Positions 40,750-49,738 of a stretch of DNA of 49,738 bases are shown here, piece by piece. Each line of letters opens with the position of its first letter. The first letter of the stretch is position 1. The DNA comes from Bacteroidaceae bacterium. Lineage in GTDB: Bacteria > Bacteroidota > Bacteroidia > Bacteroidales > Bacteroidaceae. The stretch lies in the NCBI GenBank assembly GCA_017557475.1, contig JAFYYO010000093.1, positions 1 to 49,738 of the forward strand, read 5' to 3'. The notes under the pieces were generated by a model. It searched no databases, was not told the DNA's origin, and saw only the letters and a program-made list of their open reading frames with translations. The position numbers and the translations under genes were made by a program.

Positions 40750-42279
40750 TTATTCCCACTCGATAGTCGAGGGCGGCTTCGACGAGATGTCGTAGCAAAC
40801 GCGGTTAACTCCTTTTACCTTATTTATTATGTCGTTCGAGACTTTCGCCATGAACTCATAAGGCAGATGAGCCCAGTCGGCAGTCATCGCGTCTGTGCTC
40901 GTCACAGCCCTCAAAGCGACAGGATTCTCGTAAGTGCGTTCATCGCCCATCACACCGACACTTCGTACGTCGGAGAGCAGAATGGCTCCAGCCTGCCAGA
41001 TCTGGTCGTAGAGTCCCCAGTCGCGCAGTCCCTGGATGAAGATATCGTCGGCATCTTGCAGGATGCGAACCTTTTCGGGAGTAATCGCTCCGAGGATGCG
41101 GACCGCAAGACCTGGGCCTGGGAAGGGATGACGACCAATCAAATGGTCTGGAATGCCCAGCTGACGGCCTACTCGACGTACTTCGTCCTTGAAGAGCCAC
41201 TTCAGCGGTTCGCACAACTTGAGGTGCATTTCCTCGGGCAGACCGCCTACATTGTGATGACTCTTGATGACTTTTCCCGTAATGTTCAGGCTTTCGATTC
41301 GGTCAGGATAAATCGTGCCTTGAGCCAGCCACTTTGCGTCTGTAATCTTCTTTGCCTCAGCGTTGAAGACTTCGATGAAGTCTCTTCCGATGATTTTGCG
41401 CTTCTTCTCAGGCTCAGTCACGCCTTCGAGGTCGGCGAAGAAACGAGCGCTTGCATCCACTCCGATGACGTTCAGGCCCAAGCACTCGTAATCCTTCATC
41501 ACATTTTGGAACTCGTTCTTGCGCAACATTCCGTGATCTACGAAGATGCAAGTCAGGCGGTTCCCGATAGCGCGATTGAGCAAAACGGCTGCCACGCTAC
41601 TATCCACGCCTCCTGAAAGGCCGAGGATAACGCGGTCATCTCCTATCTGTTCGCGCAACTCAGCCACAGTCGTCTCCACGAAATTAGCGGGAGACCAGTC
41701 TTGACGGCTGCCACAGATATCGACCACGAAGTTCTTCAGCAACTGAGTTCCCTGTAAGGTATGGAAGACTTCGGGATGGAACTGAACGCCCCAAATGGCT
41801 TCATTATCAGCTGCATAAGCGGCGTACTTCACCTTCTCTGTGCTTGCGATTGCGTGGAAACCGTTTGGCAGAGCCGTAATCGTATCGCCGTGACTCATCC
41901 AGACCTGACTGTTCTCGTCGAATCCTTTGAAGAGAGGATCGTTGAAGTCAATGGTAGAGAGGTTGGCGCGACCATATTCGCGACTTCCTGCAGGCTCCAC
42001 TTTGCCGCCAAGCGTATGGCTCATGAACTGCGCACCATAGCAGATTCCGAGAATCGGCATACGGCCTCTGAACTGATTCAGGTCAACGCGGAAGGCTTCA
42101 GGGTCATAGACGCTATAAGGGCTGCCTGCAAGGATGACGCCAATCACATCGGGATCGGCGACGGGAAACTTGTTGTAAGGCAGTATCTCGCAAAAGGTGT
42201 CGAGTTCGCGAAGGCGGCGAGCAATGAGCTGAGTCGTCTGCGAACCGAAGTCCAAGATGATTACTTTCTGTTGTTGCAT
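40750..42279 (-). CDS. guaA: GMP synthase (glutamine-hydrolysing)
   Basis: Converts XMP to GMP using glutamine and ATP. The 509-residue protein has a class I glutamine amidotransferase domain (about 1-195) with the nucleophile Cys80 in GICYGAQ and His168/Glu170 in FHPEVF. The ATP-pyrophosphatase domain follows with the P-loop LSGGVDSS (221-228), and the C-terminal dimerisation domain ends PPSTIEWE, the usual GMP-synthase ending. I place the start at the ATG at 42279 ([14 protein letters not shown]), because a GTG at 42315 would lie within the promoter motif 42313-42320. Housekeeping gene, intact. Confidence 0.97.
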   Translation of the reverse strand: MQQQKVIILDFGSQTTQLIARRLRELDTFCEILPYNKFPVADPDVIGVILAGSPYSVYDPEAFRVDLNQFRGRMPILGICYGAQFMSHTLGGKVEPAGSREYGRANLSTIDFNDPLFKGFDENSQVWMSHGDTITALPNGFHAIASTEKVKYAAYAADNEAIWGVQFHPEVFHTLQGTQLLKNFVVDICGSRQDWSPANFVETTVAELREQIGDDRVILGLSGGVDSSVAAVLLNRAIGNRLTCIFVDHGMLRKNEFQNVMKDYECLGLNVIGVDASARFFADLEGVTEPEKKRKIIGRDFIEVFNAEAKKITDAKWLAQGTIYPDRIESLNITGKVIKSHHNVGGLPEEMHLKLCEPLKWLFKDEVRRVGRQLGIPDHLIGRHPFPGPGLAVRILGAITPEKVRILQDADDIFIQGLRDWGLYDQIWQAGAILLSDVRSVGVMGDERTYENPVALRAVTSTDAMTADWAHLPYEFMAKVSNDIINKVKGVNRVCYDISSKPPSTIEWE

Positions 42280-42312
42280 ATCGTTAAAATAATGTGTACT
42301 CCAAATCGTGTG

Positions 42313-42320
42313 CAAAGGTA
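42313..42320 (-). promoter_or_regulatory. -7 promoter motif of guaA
   Basis: TACCTTTG on the minus strand matches TAnnTTTG, 34 bases before the ATG at 42279. No clear -33 TTTG box is seen. Confidence 0.6.
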
Positions 42321-42548
42321 CGAAAAATAATCGAAACCCGCAATACTTCGTTTAGGATATTGAAAGAAGAGTCGTTGAAACTCGATTTTCGTGCTTCTTT
42401 TACAAGCGAAATTGCCTTTGAAAATCTTCTGGAAGTGTAATAATCCGCAGGAAAAAGTTTGACAAAAAGTGGTTTTTCATGCTTTGTGAAAAGACGAAAA
42501 ATTTTGTAAAGATTTTTTCCGCGAGTCAAATTTTGGGGCAAAAAGTGG

Positions 42549-42680
42549 GAAGTTTTCGAACTTAACAGGGAGTGTTTGCCAACATAACACGTGATGTTTG
42601 CCATTTTAACACGTTAAAATGACCGATTTCACCGGTTAAAAATGCTCGAAAAACACGCTTTTTTGCCTCTTTTTACACTA
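42549..42680 (+). repeat. Array E of 22-bp modules, decayed
   Basis: Starting at 42549 the 22-bp frame holds for six steps, with hexamers ACAGGG (42565), ACACGT (42587), ACACGT (42609), ACCGGT (42631), ACACGC (42653) and ACACTA (42675). The 16-mers are GAAGTTTTCGAACTTA, AGTGTTTGCCAACATA, GATGTTTGCCATTTTA, TAAAATGACCGATTTC, TAAAAATGCTCGAAAA and TTTTTTGCCTCTTTTT; only the first two or three keep palindromic arms. It lies between the divergent guaA and 43004 genes. Confidence 0.65.
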
Positions 42681-42905
42681 GTTTTTACAAACTTTGTCTC
42701 GCAACTCCTTGATTCTCAGCGTGGGTCTTGACCTTCAAAAAATCGAAAATTTGAAGCCTCCGACTCGTTTGAGCGAAAAGAATCGCTTCTCCAGAGGCAA
42801 GATTTTGGAAAAATAACGACATTTCTCAACATGATTAGTTGAAAAGCCCTTCCTGGGTCACAATTCATAAAAGGCAGATGTGGTTGCAAAAAAACTTTGT
42901 TTTTT
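42681..42905. other. AT-rich non-coding region with a nested hairpin
   Basis: With array E and 42321-42548 it is part of a 724-bp gap without a credible gene. GCCTC (42756-42760) and GAGGC (42794-42798) enclose AGCGA (42772-42776) paired with TCGCT (42783-42787). It lies upstream of the promoter at 42906-42937, so it is not part of that mRNA. No other structure is seen. Confidence 0.45.
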
Positions 42906-42937
42906 TTTGTTTTGTTCCGCAGAAAATTGTATCTTTG
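42906..42937 (+). promoter_or_regulatory. Bacteroidales promoter of the GLUG surface-protein gene
   Basis: TTTG (42906-42909), 20 bases, then TATCTTTG (42930-42937): a full match to the TTTG/TAnnTTTG promoter. The leader to the ATG at 43004 is about 60 bases. Confidence 0.75.
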
Positions 42938-43003
42938 CAGTGCTTACTATCAAAATAAGAATGTGAGTTAACAAATAAATAACTAACCTAACAATTATTC
43001 ATT

Positions 43004-46000
43004 ATGTTAAAGAAATTACTTTTGATGTTCCTGCTTGCCTTGATGGGTTTAGTGGGTAACAGTGTGAAGGTAATGGCTCAAACACCTGAGCCTACCGGTC
43101 AGTGGACTTTCGAGAACACTGATAATCTGATGGCTCCCTCAAAGGGAAGCCTTACAATGGTTCCCGCCATTGTGAGCAACAAGAGTGTTTCTGTTGCGAC
43201 AATTGGCGAGTCAGGCATTACTGCGGCAGTAGGACCGTCTGAAGACAACGGTGCCATCAAGGTGCCACGCTCTTCGGCATTGAAGGTCGTACGCGCAAAT
43301 GGTGCAGCGGCTTCGCAGTCTTACACGCTCATGATGGACGTTATGACGCCTGATGCCAGTCCTTACAACAGCTTGTTACAAACTGCAGAGGACAACGGCA
43401 ACGACGGCGACCTCTTCTTCTATTCCAACCAAATTGGCATAAACTCCATAGGTGGTTACTTCGGCACCATCAAGAATGGCAAATGGTATAGAGTAGTGCT
43501 GAGCTATCGGGACGGCAAGAATATCCTTTATGTGGACGGCAAGAAACTTGTTACAGCCAATCCCGACAATAATGACCGCTTTAAGATTCAGCCCTTCGGC
43601 TTCTATCTGTTCTGCGACGAGGACGGTGAGTTGGCAGAAAACTACGTTTCTGAAGTGGCATTTTGGGAAACTCCTCTTACCGACGAACAAGTCAGCGAGT
43701 TGGGCAGCGCAGTTCCTCCCACAATGATGGAAATTGCTACGCCCGAAGATTTGAAAGCCTTTGCCGATGCCGTAGAAAGCGGAGCAGATGTTAATGGCTT
43801 GCTGACTGCCGACATCAATCTGGCAGAAAGCGACTATGTCGACCTGATGATTGGCACGGAAAATGCGAAGTTCAAGGGCGTCTTCGATGGTCAAGGACAT
43901 ACCATTACTATATATTATGAAGGCGATTGTGTGGCACAGAAGTGGCGCGGCCTGTTCCTTGCTGTGGATGGAGCCACAATCCGCAACCTGCGAGTAGAAG
44001 GTGAAGCTTATCCGACAAACATCCACTTCGGCGCTCTCATCGGTGTTGCTTACGGCACCGTACTCGTAGAGAAAGTTGTGACGAATGTCGATGTTACAGG
44101 AGTACACTCTGGTGTAACCGGCGATGCAGGCATGTTGGGTGCCAACTACGCCGACATCACCTTCAACAACTGCGCCGTTCTTGGTCCTTTAGGCAATCCC
44201 GGCAGTTCTATGTACAGCCCCTTCTCCGGCTGGTCAAACGGCAGCAGTAGCGTAACACTTAACAACTGTTACGCAGCCTGCTACTTCAAGGAAGGCACAA
44301 CAATCGATGGCAATAGCGCTACTCTGACGCATGGCGGCACGAGTGCCAACTACTTCAATAACTGCTACTACCTCAACTACATCGATAAGGTACAGGGCAC
44401 GCAGGTTACTGAAGAGCAGATAGCTAGCGGCGCACTCTGCTACAAACTCAACGGTGACCAAAGCAACATCGTCTGGACACAGAACATTGGCGTTGACGAG
44501 TTCCCAATGCCAAACCCGAATGGCCCACGCGTTTATGGCTCCGGCACTTTACGTTGCGACGGCACTGAACTTGAAGAAAATCCTCTCACCTACAGCAACA
44601 CCGAAAGCTATCCCGTCATTCCTGACCATCAGTTTGGCTTAGACGGAATCTGCACAGTTTGCGGCATGACTGACCCCAATGCAGTAACACAGAACGCTGA
44701 TGGCTTCTATCTCATTGGCAGTCCCGAGCAGATGTATTGGCTCTCCCTCAAGGTTCAAGAGAGCGATGCAGAACTGAAAGTGCTCCTGACTGACGACATC
44801 GACCTGAGCTACTGCGTTGATCCCAACATGATGATAGGTACTGAAAGTAGGCCGTTCACTGGTATCTTCGACGGTGGCCAGCACACTATCTACTACGATT
44901 ATGATGAGGTAACAGAGAAGTGGCGCGGCCTTTTCGCCTTCGTCAAGGATGCCACAATCCGCAATCTGCTTGTCGAAGGAAATGTCTATGTGACGAACAT
45001 TCACTATGGTGCTCTTATTGGAAAGGCTGACGGCACCGTTCTCGTCGAGAACGTCGTGACGAATGTGAATATTATAGGTGCAATGCATCAAGTGACTGGC
45101 GACGCAGGCATGGTCGGCGCCAACTACGCTCACATGACCTTCAACAATTGTGCCACACTTGGCGAGATGGGCTTCGAGGGCAGCTCTATGTACAGTCCCT
45201 TCTCCGGCTGGTCACATGCAGACTCCTACACCATCCTGAACAATTGCTATAGTACCTGCAAGCTTACCGAGGGCACAGGCACAGGCAACTGTTTCACGCT
45301 GACGCACCAGAACGGCCACGTTACCATTAACAACAGCTACTACCTTAATGTTTTCGGAAAGGTGCTTAGCGGACCCACAATAGATCAGGCTCAGATAACC
45401 GAGGAGCAATTGGCAAGCGGTGAACTTTGCTACATGCTTAACGGCGACCAGAGCACTATCGGCTGGTACCAGACGCTTGGCGACGATGAGCTTCCCTTGC
45501 CCTTCGACGATCATCTGAGAGTCTATGGCGCAGGCAAGACCTTCATGAATATCACAGACGAAGCAAGCTTCAACGAGTTCGTTACCCTTGTCATTGAAGA
45601 GGAGAAGGAGCACTACGGAGAAGTCATTGCCCAGAAGAGCCTCATAGATGCTTATCTCGAAGCATTAGATGATCTGAGTTCTGCTGCTGACATAGATGCT
45701 TTCATGGCAGGCTACAACGAACTCGCAGGTCAGCGACAGGCCATCCAGAGCTGTGCCGATGCTTATGCCGCTTATATCGCTAAGGTAGAAGAGACCAAGC
45801 AGTATTTGGATGACAATCCTAATTTAGATAATGTAAAGGCTAACCTTTTGAGGTCTTATCTGACTGACGACAACGAGCCAAGCGATGACTATCCTAACGG
45901 TTCGGTTTCCTATATACTTGATAACCTCGAGCTCAGTGAAGAGGAAATCATCGCAGAGACTGCATTCATTGATGAGAAACTGACGGAAGCCGTCACATCC

Positions 46001-48859
46001 ACAATTGCTGCCGGAACAGATGTCACTCTGCTCTTCACCAATGCCGACCTGAGCGATCGTTTCAATGGCTGGGAAGGTACAGTTCCTACAGGCTGGGGTG
46101 GTTCTGAGACCAGCCCATTGTATGCAGCTGAATGTCTTGCTGCGAAGATGGACATGTATCAGACTGTCACAGGTCTTCCCAATGGTATCTACGAGTTGCG
46201 GATTAATGGTGCTTTCCGTCCGCATCCCTACAGCGACTATTACAACACAAACTATGCAGCTACACTTTACACTAACGACATCCACAACTTCTTCCAGACC
46301 AACATCGAGGACATGATAGAAGTGGAAGATGCTATCGACGGAGTAAACTGCAACATCAATGGCCCGATCGCTGACTTCCCGATATATGATGAAGCTGGCG
46401 AAGAAGTAATAGGCTATACGATGCAGGGCATTGTCAGCTGCTGCAACGCATTCCAGGCTGGACGTTATCCCAACTATGTGCTGTGCAACGTTACTGACGG
46501 CTCGCTGACCATTGGCATTCGTCAACCTGGCACTGGCCTCTCTCGTGACTGGCTCGGCTTTGGTAACATCAAGGTCTTCTATTATGGACAATTGGATGAG
46601 GCCGACGAAAGCCTTGACCGCGTTCTCGAATCGCAATCGGCTCGTGCTCGTACTATTCTCGACGTTTACGAGAACAGCATTGCTATAGATGACGACTATC
46701 CCGTATATCCTAACTTCAGCACAGCTCTCAAGAACGAACTCCGTGAGACTCTCAATGCTGTAGAAAGCACTACAGAGCCGGCTGCCAAGTATCAGCTCAT
46801 CGAGAAGTTCTCTGAGCTCTTCCTGCAAATCTATGAGTGCAAGCAAGCTTATGTGACCCTCATGGATAATGCCGAAGAGTTGAACGACCTGATTAGTGAA
46901 TTCTCAGAGATTCTTACCGAAGAGGAGTTCAATAAGTTGGAGGACCTCTACTCCTATCTGACCAATGGTTATGTTGATGGTACTATCTCGACCGAGGAAG
47001 CTTTGGCTATCAACCTGCAGGACGAGTTGACCTTCCTTCCTGATGTGGAAGATGACTACTATCTCCTTACTGATGCAAGAGACTTTTACGTCTTTGCAGG
47101 TATGGTTAATGCTGGCAGAACACAAATCAATGCCAAACTCCTTGCTGACATCGACCTGCGTGAAACAGACTTTGCTGAAACGATGGTTGGCACCGAGGCT
47201 GCACAATTCGCAGGTATCTTCGATGGACAGGGACACACCATAACCTACAGCTATACGGTCGATGCTAACTACGGCGGCCTCTTCGCTTATATGAATGGAG
47301 CCACTATCCGTAACCTCCGCGTAGAAGGCGAAGCCACTGTAACAGCCATCCACTTCGGAGCCCTCAATGGCTATATGCAAGGCAATGTGCTCATCGAGAA
47401 TGTTATCACGAATGTCAACATCACTGGTGAACGCAGCGGCGTGACAGGTGATGGCGGCATGACAGGTGCCCTTTATGGCAACGTTACCTTCAATAATTGC
47501 GCTACTCTCGGTACGATGGGAAATGAAGGGAGTTCGATGTACTGCGGCTTCGTGGCTTATGCTTCTAGCGGAACACGCTCTACCCTGAACAACTGCTACA
47601 CCACTTGCTCTCTGACCGAAGGCACTGGCACTGATTACTGCTACACCTTCTGTCGAGGTGATGCCAGCTTGAACAATTGCTACTACCTGAACCAGATAGG
47701 AACAGCGCAAGGCACGAAGATGACTCTCGAGCAGTTCAAGAGCGGCGAGGTTTGCTACAAGCTCAACGGCAACCAGAGTGACATCCATTGGTATCAGACT
47801 ATCGGTACAGACGAATTCCCTGTGCTCGACGATACACACAAGACTGTATTTATTGCTGCAGATGGCACTTACACCAATGAAAAGATGCACGCAGGCACTC
47901 AGGACGATCCGTTCGTAGTGAAGTCTGCTGAAGATCTCTCTAATCTGATTAAGTTGCTCATCTCCGGTCGTATGAACTATGTGATTATGGAAGATGATGT
48001 CGATATGGCAGACGTAACGGATTGGACGCCTCTCTTCAACATCGAAGACCAGTCGAACGGTTATCCATACATTGACTTCGATGGACGCAACCATGTCATC
48101 CGCAACCTGACCTCCAATACGGATGGAGCGTATGACTACTGCGGTGTCTTCGGTGTGCTTTGCGGCAACGTGCGCAACTTGGGTGTAGAGAATGCTAATG
48201 TAACATGCACTGGCGGCACAGGCATCCTGGCTGGCTATCTGGGGCACTCGTCTTACGGTCAGACTTGCTATATCGAGAACGTTTGGGTAACGGGTAAGAT
48301 AACTGCCAGTGGCTACTGCGGCGGCATGTTCGGCAACGTGGCCAATGAGAGCCATATCACCAACTGCTATGCCAATGTGGAAGTGAACGGCTCGACCGAC
48401 CTCACAGGCGGCATCATTGGTCGTGTACGTGCAAAGGTTGTCATGACTCAGGTCTATGCAGCCGGTAGCATCAATCGCGGCGGTGGCATCATTGGCGGCG
48501 GCTTCCAGGATGCAACTCCTGCAGGCTCTTACAATCGTGTAGGCGTTTGGAACAATACGAACAAGAACTTCGGTCCTGCTCGTGGCAGCGATAGTCTGAA
48601 CGATATTATCTACTATGATGGTACCAACTTTGCTGATATGCAGAGTCAGGTTGTGGCGTGGGATCCTAATGTATGGTCTTGCGATATGGAACCAGGCAGC
48701 TATCCTATACTGGCAGCCTTCGATCCTGATGGCATCAACGGCGTGAAAGCAGACGAAAACAACCAGTCCGTTGACATCTACAACCTCGCTGGTCAGCGCC
48801 TGAGCAAGGTACAGAAGGGTATCAACATTGTAGGTCAAAAGAAAATATTGGTTAAGTAA
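43004..48859 (+). CDS. Large GLUG-repeat surface protein with LamG-like and helical modules
   Basis: A 1951-residue exported protein. The signal peptide ends VMAQ (residue 26). A LamG/concanavalin-like domain follows (about 30-235). Four beta-helical GLUG-type repeats lie near 240-500, 565-835, 1350-1620 and 1630-1900, with recurring 'MIGTE.A.F.GIFDGQGHTI', 'GATIRNL.VEG' and 'LCYKLNGDQS'. Between the second and third repeats are helical FIVAR-like stretches (about 850-1000 and 1195-1345) around a galactose-binding-like beta domain (about 1004-1195). A CTVCG motif occurs near 549. The tail IYNLAGQRLSKVQKGINIV ending KKILVK resembles that of 29933-31999. It is probably a surface adhesin or glycan-binding protein; no enzyme motif is seen. 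The SGNH hydrolase gene starts 9 bp later. Confidence 0.85.
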   Translation: MLKKLLLMFLLALMGLVGNSVKVMAQTPEPTGQWTFENTDNLMAPSKGSLTMVPAIVSNKSVSVATIGESGITAAVGPSEDNGAIKVPRSSALKVVRANGAAASQSYTLMMDVMTPDASPYNSLLQTAEDNGNDGDLFFYSNQIGINSIGGYFGTIKNGKWYRVVLSYRDGKNILYVDGKKLVTANPDNNDRFKIQPFGFYLFCDEDGELAENYVSEVAFWETPLTDEQVSELGSAVPPTMMEIATPEDLKAFADAVESGADVNGLLTADINLAESDYVDLMIGTENAKFKGVFDGQGHTITIYYEGDCVAQKWRGLFLAVDGATIRNLRVEGEAYPTNIHFGALIGVAYGTVLVEKVVTNVDVTGVHSGVTGDAGMLGANYADITFNNCAVLGPLGNPGSSMYSPFSGWSNGSSSVTLNNCYAACYFKEGTTIDGNSATLTHGGTSANYFNNCYYLNYIDKVQGTQVTEEQIASGALCYKLNGDQSNIVWTQNIGVDEFPMPNPNGPRVYGSGTLRCDGTELEENPLTYSNTESYPVIPDHQFGLDGICTVCGMTDPNAVTQNADGFYLIGSPEQMYWLSLKVQESDAELKVLLTDDIDLSYCVDPNMMIGTESRPFTGIFDGGQHTIYYDYDEVTEKWRGLFAFVKDATIRNLLVEGNVYVTNIHYGALIGKADGTVLVENVVTNVNIIGAMHQVTGDAGMVGANYAHMTFNNCATLGEMGFEGSSMYSPFSGWSHADSYTILNNCYSTCKLTEGTGTGNCFTLTHQNGHVTINNSYYLNVFGKVLSGPTIDQAQITEEQLASGELCYMLNGDQSTIGWYQTLGDDELPLPFDDHLRVYGAGKTFMNITDEASFNEFVTLVIEEEKEHYGEVIAQKSLIDAYLEALDDLSSAADIDAFMAGYNELAGQRQAIQSCADAYAAYIAKVEETKQYLDDNPNLDNVKANLLRSYLTDDNEPSDDYPNGSVSYILDNLELSEEEIIAETAFIDEKLTEAVTSTIAAGTDVTLLFTNADLSDRFNGWEGTVPTGWGGSETSPLYAAECLAAKMDMYQTVTGLPNGIYELRINGAFRPHPYSDYYNTNYAATLYTNDIHNFFQTNIEDMIEVEDAIDGVNCNINGPIADFPIYDEAGEEVIGYTMQGIVSCCNAFQAGRYPNYVLCNVTDGSLTIGIRQPGTGLSRDWLGFGNIKVFYYGQLDEADESLDRVLESQSARARTILDVYENSIAIDDDYPVYPNFSTALKNELRETLNAVESTTEPAAKYQLIEKFSELFLQIYECKQAYVTLMDNAEELNDLISEFSEILTEEEFNKLEDLYSYLTNGYVDGTISTEEALAINLQDELTFLPDVEDDYYLLTDARDFYVFAGMVNAGRTQINAKLLADIDLRETDFAETMVGTEAAQFAGIFDGQGHTITYSYTVDANYGGLFAYMNGATIRNLRVEGEATVTAIHFGALNGYMQGNVLIENVITNVNITGERSGVTGDGGMTGALYGNVTFNNCATLGTMGNEGSSMYCGFVAYASSGTRSTLNNCYTTCSLTEGTGTDYCYTFCRGDASLNNCYYLNQIGTAQGTKMTLEQFKSGEVCYKLNGNQSDIHWYQTIGTDEFPVLDDTHKTVFIAADGTYTNEKMHAGTQDDPFVVKSAEDLSNLIKLLISGRMNYVIMEDDVDMADVTDWTPLFNIEDQSNGYPYIDFDGRNHVIRNLTSNTDGAYDYCGVFGVLCGNVRNLGVENANVTCTGGTGILAGYLGHSSYGQTCYIENVWVTGKITASGYCGGMFGNVANESHITNCYANVEVNGSTDLTGGIIGRVRAKVVMTQVYAAGSINRGGGIIGGGFQDATPAGSYNRVGVWNNTNKNFGPARGSDSLNDIIYYDGTNFADMQSQVVAWDPNVWSCDMEPGSYPILAAFDPDGINGVKADENNQSVDIYNLAGQRLSKVQKGINIVGQKKILVK

Positions 48860-48868
48860 ACTGGAAAA

Positions 48869-49681
48869 ATGAAAGCAAAAGCATTTCTGACTCTCATACT
48901 CTGCGGCATAGCCTCTGTGGCTGTGGCGCAGAGTTTCACGGTGTATGACAAGGAAGGCAAGAACCATGGTTACAACACTGAAGAAGTGGACAGCATCGTG
49001 TTCAGTCCCGACCAGGCTTCGGCAGTCTCAGTCACTGAGCCTCGTCAGGTCAAAGGCCGTTGGTGCTCGCTGGGCACTTCCATCTCATGGCTCAACGATA
49101 ACACGGCAAACTATGTCGGTCAAGGCCTTACCAAGGGCTATCAGACGCGTGTCATGGAGAAACTCGCCTTCGAGAAATTCAGCAACAAAGCAGTCAATGG
49201 CGGAGTCCTCCAGTCGGCAATCAATGCGGTTGTGCTGGCTGATTACTACACCATCGAGCACGGCATCAACGACTGGGGACATTCTACTCCCGTGGGCACC
49301 ATTGATGACTACATCAACAACACGAAGAATGGCACCTTCGCAGCCATCTATCGTCAGCTCATCGACAGGATTTTCACCCGCAACAAGAAGGCCCGCGTCA
49401 TTCTTTGCACACCCCGCAAGGCTTACGGCTTCGGCGGTTATCTGCCCGACCACTGGTACGATCCATTGAATAACATTTATCTCGAGGAGTATGCCAACAT
49501 CATTCGTCAGATAGCGGCCTACGAGTCGTTCCCCGTAGCCGACTTCTTCGCCGAGTGTGGTGGTCAGCGACAGCTCGACAACTGGAGCTACGATACTGCC
49601 CTGCATCCCAACGACGACGGCATGCAGATCATGGCAAACGTCCTGATTCAGGCTTTCGAAAAGATTCTGGACGACGAGTAA
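48869..49681 (+). CDS. Secreted SGNH/GDSL-family hydrolase
   Basis: A 270-residue exported esterase-like enzyme. The signal peptide ends AVAQ (residue 21). After a short linker (YDKEGKNHGYNTEEVDSIVF) the four SGNH blocks appear: GTSIS (about 69-73, Ser nucleophile), a Gly in AVNGGV (about 107-112), Asn in HGIND (about 131-135) and Asp/His in LHPNDDGMQI near the C-terminus (about 248-257), where His is the catalytic base. The fold removes acyl groups from glycans or lipids; the exact ester is unknown. It is downstream of the GLUG surface protein, 9 bp away and in the same operon, so its substrate may be what that protein binds. A terminator follows. Confidence 0.88.
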   Translation: MKAKAFLTLILCGIASVAVAQSFTVYDKEGKNHGYNTEEVDSIVFSPDQASAVSVTEPRQVKGRWCSLGTSISWLNDNTANYVGQGLTKGYQTRVMEKLAFEKFSNKAVNGGVLQSAINAVVLADYYTIEHGINDWGHSTPVGTIDDYINNTKNGTFAAIYRQLIDRIFTRNKKARVILCTPRKAYGFGGYLPDHWYDPLNNIYLEEYANIIRQIAAYESFPVADFFAECGGQRQLDNWSYDTALHPNDDGMQIMANVLIQAFEKILDDE

Positions 49682-49701
49682 GAGACGAGACTACATTAGC
49701 G

Positions 49702-49738
49702 AAGAAAGAGGGCGAACAACCCTCTTTCTTTGTTTTTA
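49702..49738 (+). terminator. Intrinsic terminator of the GLUG/SGNH operon
   Basis: AAGAAAGAGGG (49702-49712) pairs perfectly with CCCTCTTTCTT (49720-49730) around a 7-nt loop and is followed by TGTTTTTA at the window end. Confidence 0.88.

Noticed and set aside
42284..42604. Minus-strand ORF of 106 codons upstream of guaA
   Set aside because: It overlaps the guaA promoter motif and repeat array E, has no recognised domain, and is probably open by chance in AT-rich DNA.
46904..48967. Minus-strand ORF of 687 codons within the large surface-protein gene
   Set aside because: It lies antisense to clear GLUG repeats and a conserved tail, has no recognisable domain and no promoter. Codon structure of the plus gene opens the opposite frame.

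Overview
The window is from a member of the Bacteroidota, most likely a Prevotella-like gut Bacteroidales. The signs are two tandem SusC/SusD pairs with FAS1 lipoproteins, several TAnnTTTG-type (Bacteroidales -7) promoter motifs, secreted proteins ending in an 'IYNLAGQRL...KGI.I..GKK'-type tail, a ThiD-like kinase with the Bacteroidales form of its motifs, and a coiled-coil/zapA/rny cluster. No rRNA, tRNA, CRISPR array or insertion sequence was found.

Layout. 1-210: end of an outer-membrane beta-barrel gene. 436-4662 (minus): rny, zapA, a small coiled-coil gene, an unknown helical protein and a degenerate sugar-phosphate transferase. 4864-7332 (plus): divergent Wzc-type tyrosine kinase with a tyrosine-rich tail. 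7530-8297 (minus): ThiD-like kinase. 8409-10688 (plus): secreted M6-type metalloprotease. 11095-27880 (plus): a 17-kb block FAS1-SusC-SusD-FAS1-SusC-SusD without enzymes or regulator. 28361-32350 (plus): two secreted calycin-like proteins (one with a dockerin-like end) followed by two tiny paralogous peptides. 32419-33333: miaA. 33345-34316 (minus): LysM/M23 peptidase. 34350-34811 (minus): ndk. 35056-40695 (minus): complete RND efflux operon (adaptor, pump, TolC-like channel). 40750-42279 (minus): guaA. 43004-49681 (plus): a 1951-residue GLUG-repeat surface protein and an SGNH hydrolase, closed by a terminator.

The most unusual content is non-coding. Five intergenic arrays (331-428, 7367-7519, 27965-28172, 34972-35057, 42549-42680) share one architecture: a 16-bp imperfect palindrome (typically CTAGTTTGCCAACTAG) alternating with a hexamer built on CACG/CGTG, locked to a 22-bp period although the sequence varies. 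Palindrome arms change together (CTAGTT/AACTAG to TATGAT/ATCATA). Arm mismatches become G-U wobbles only on the strand of the gene upstream, and the arrays tend to end in a T-run. This suggests a family of 3'-end RNA hairpin elements. The second candidate is the pair of 51- and 62-residue peptides with a possible Gly-Gly leader and a near-identical ADPDKEVLTKEND segment, apparently co-transcribed with the calycin-like secreted proteins.
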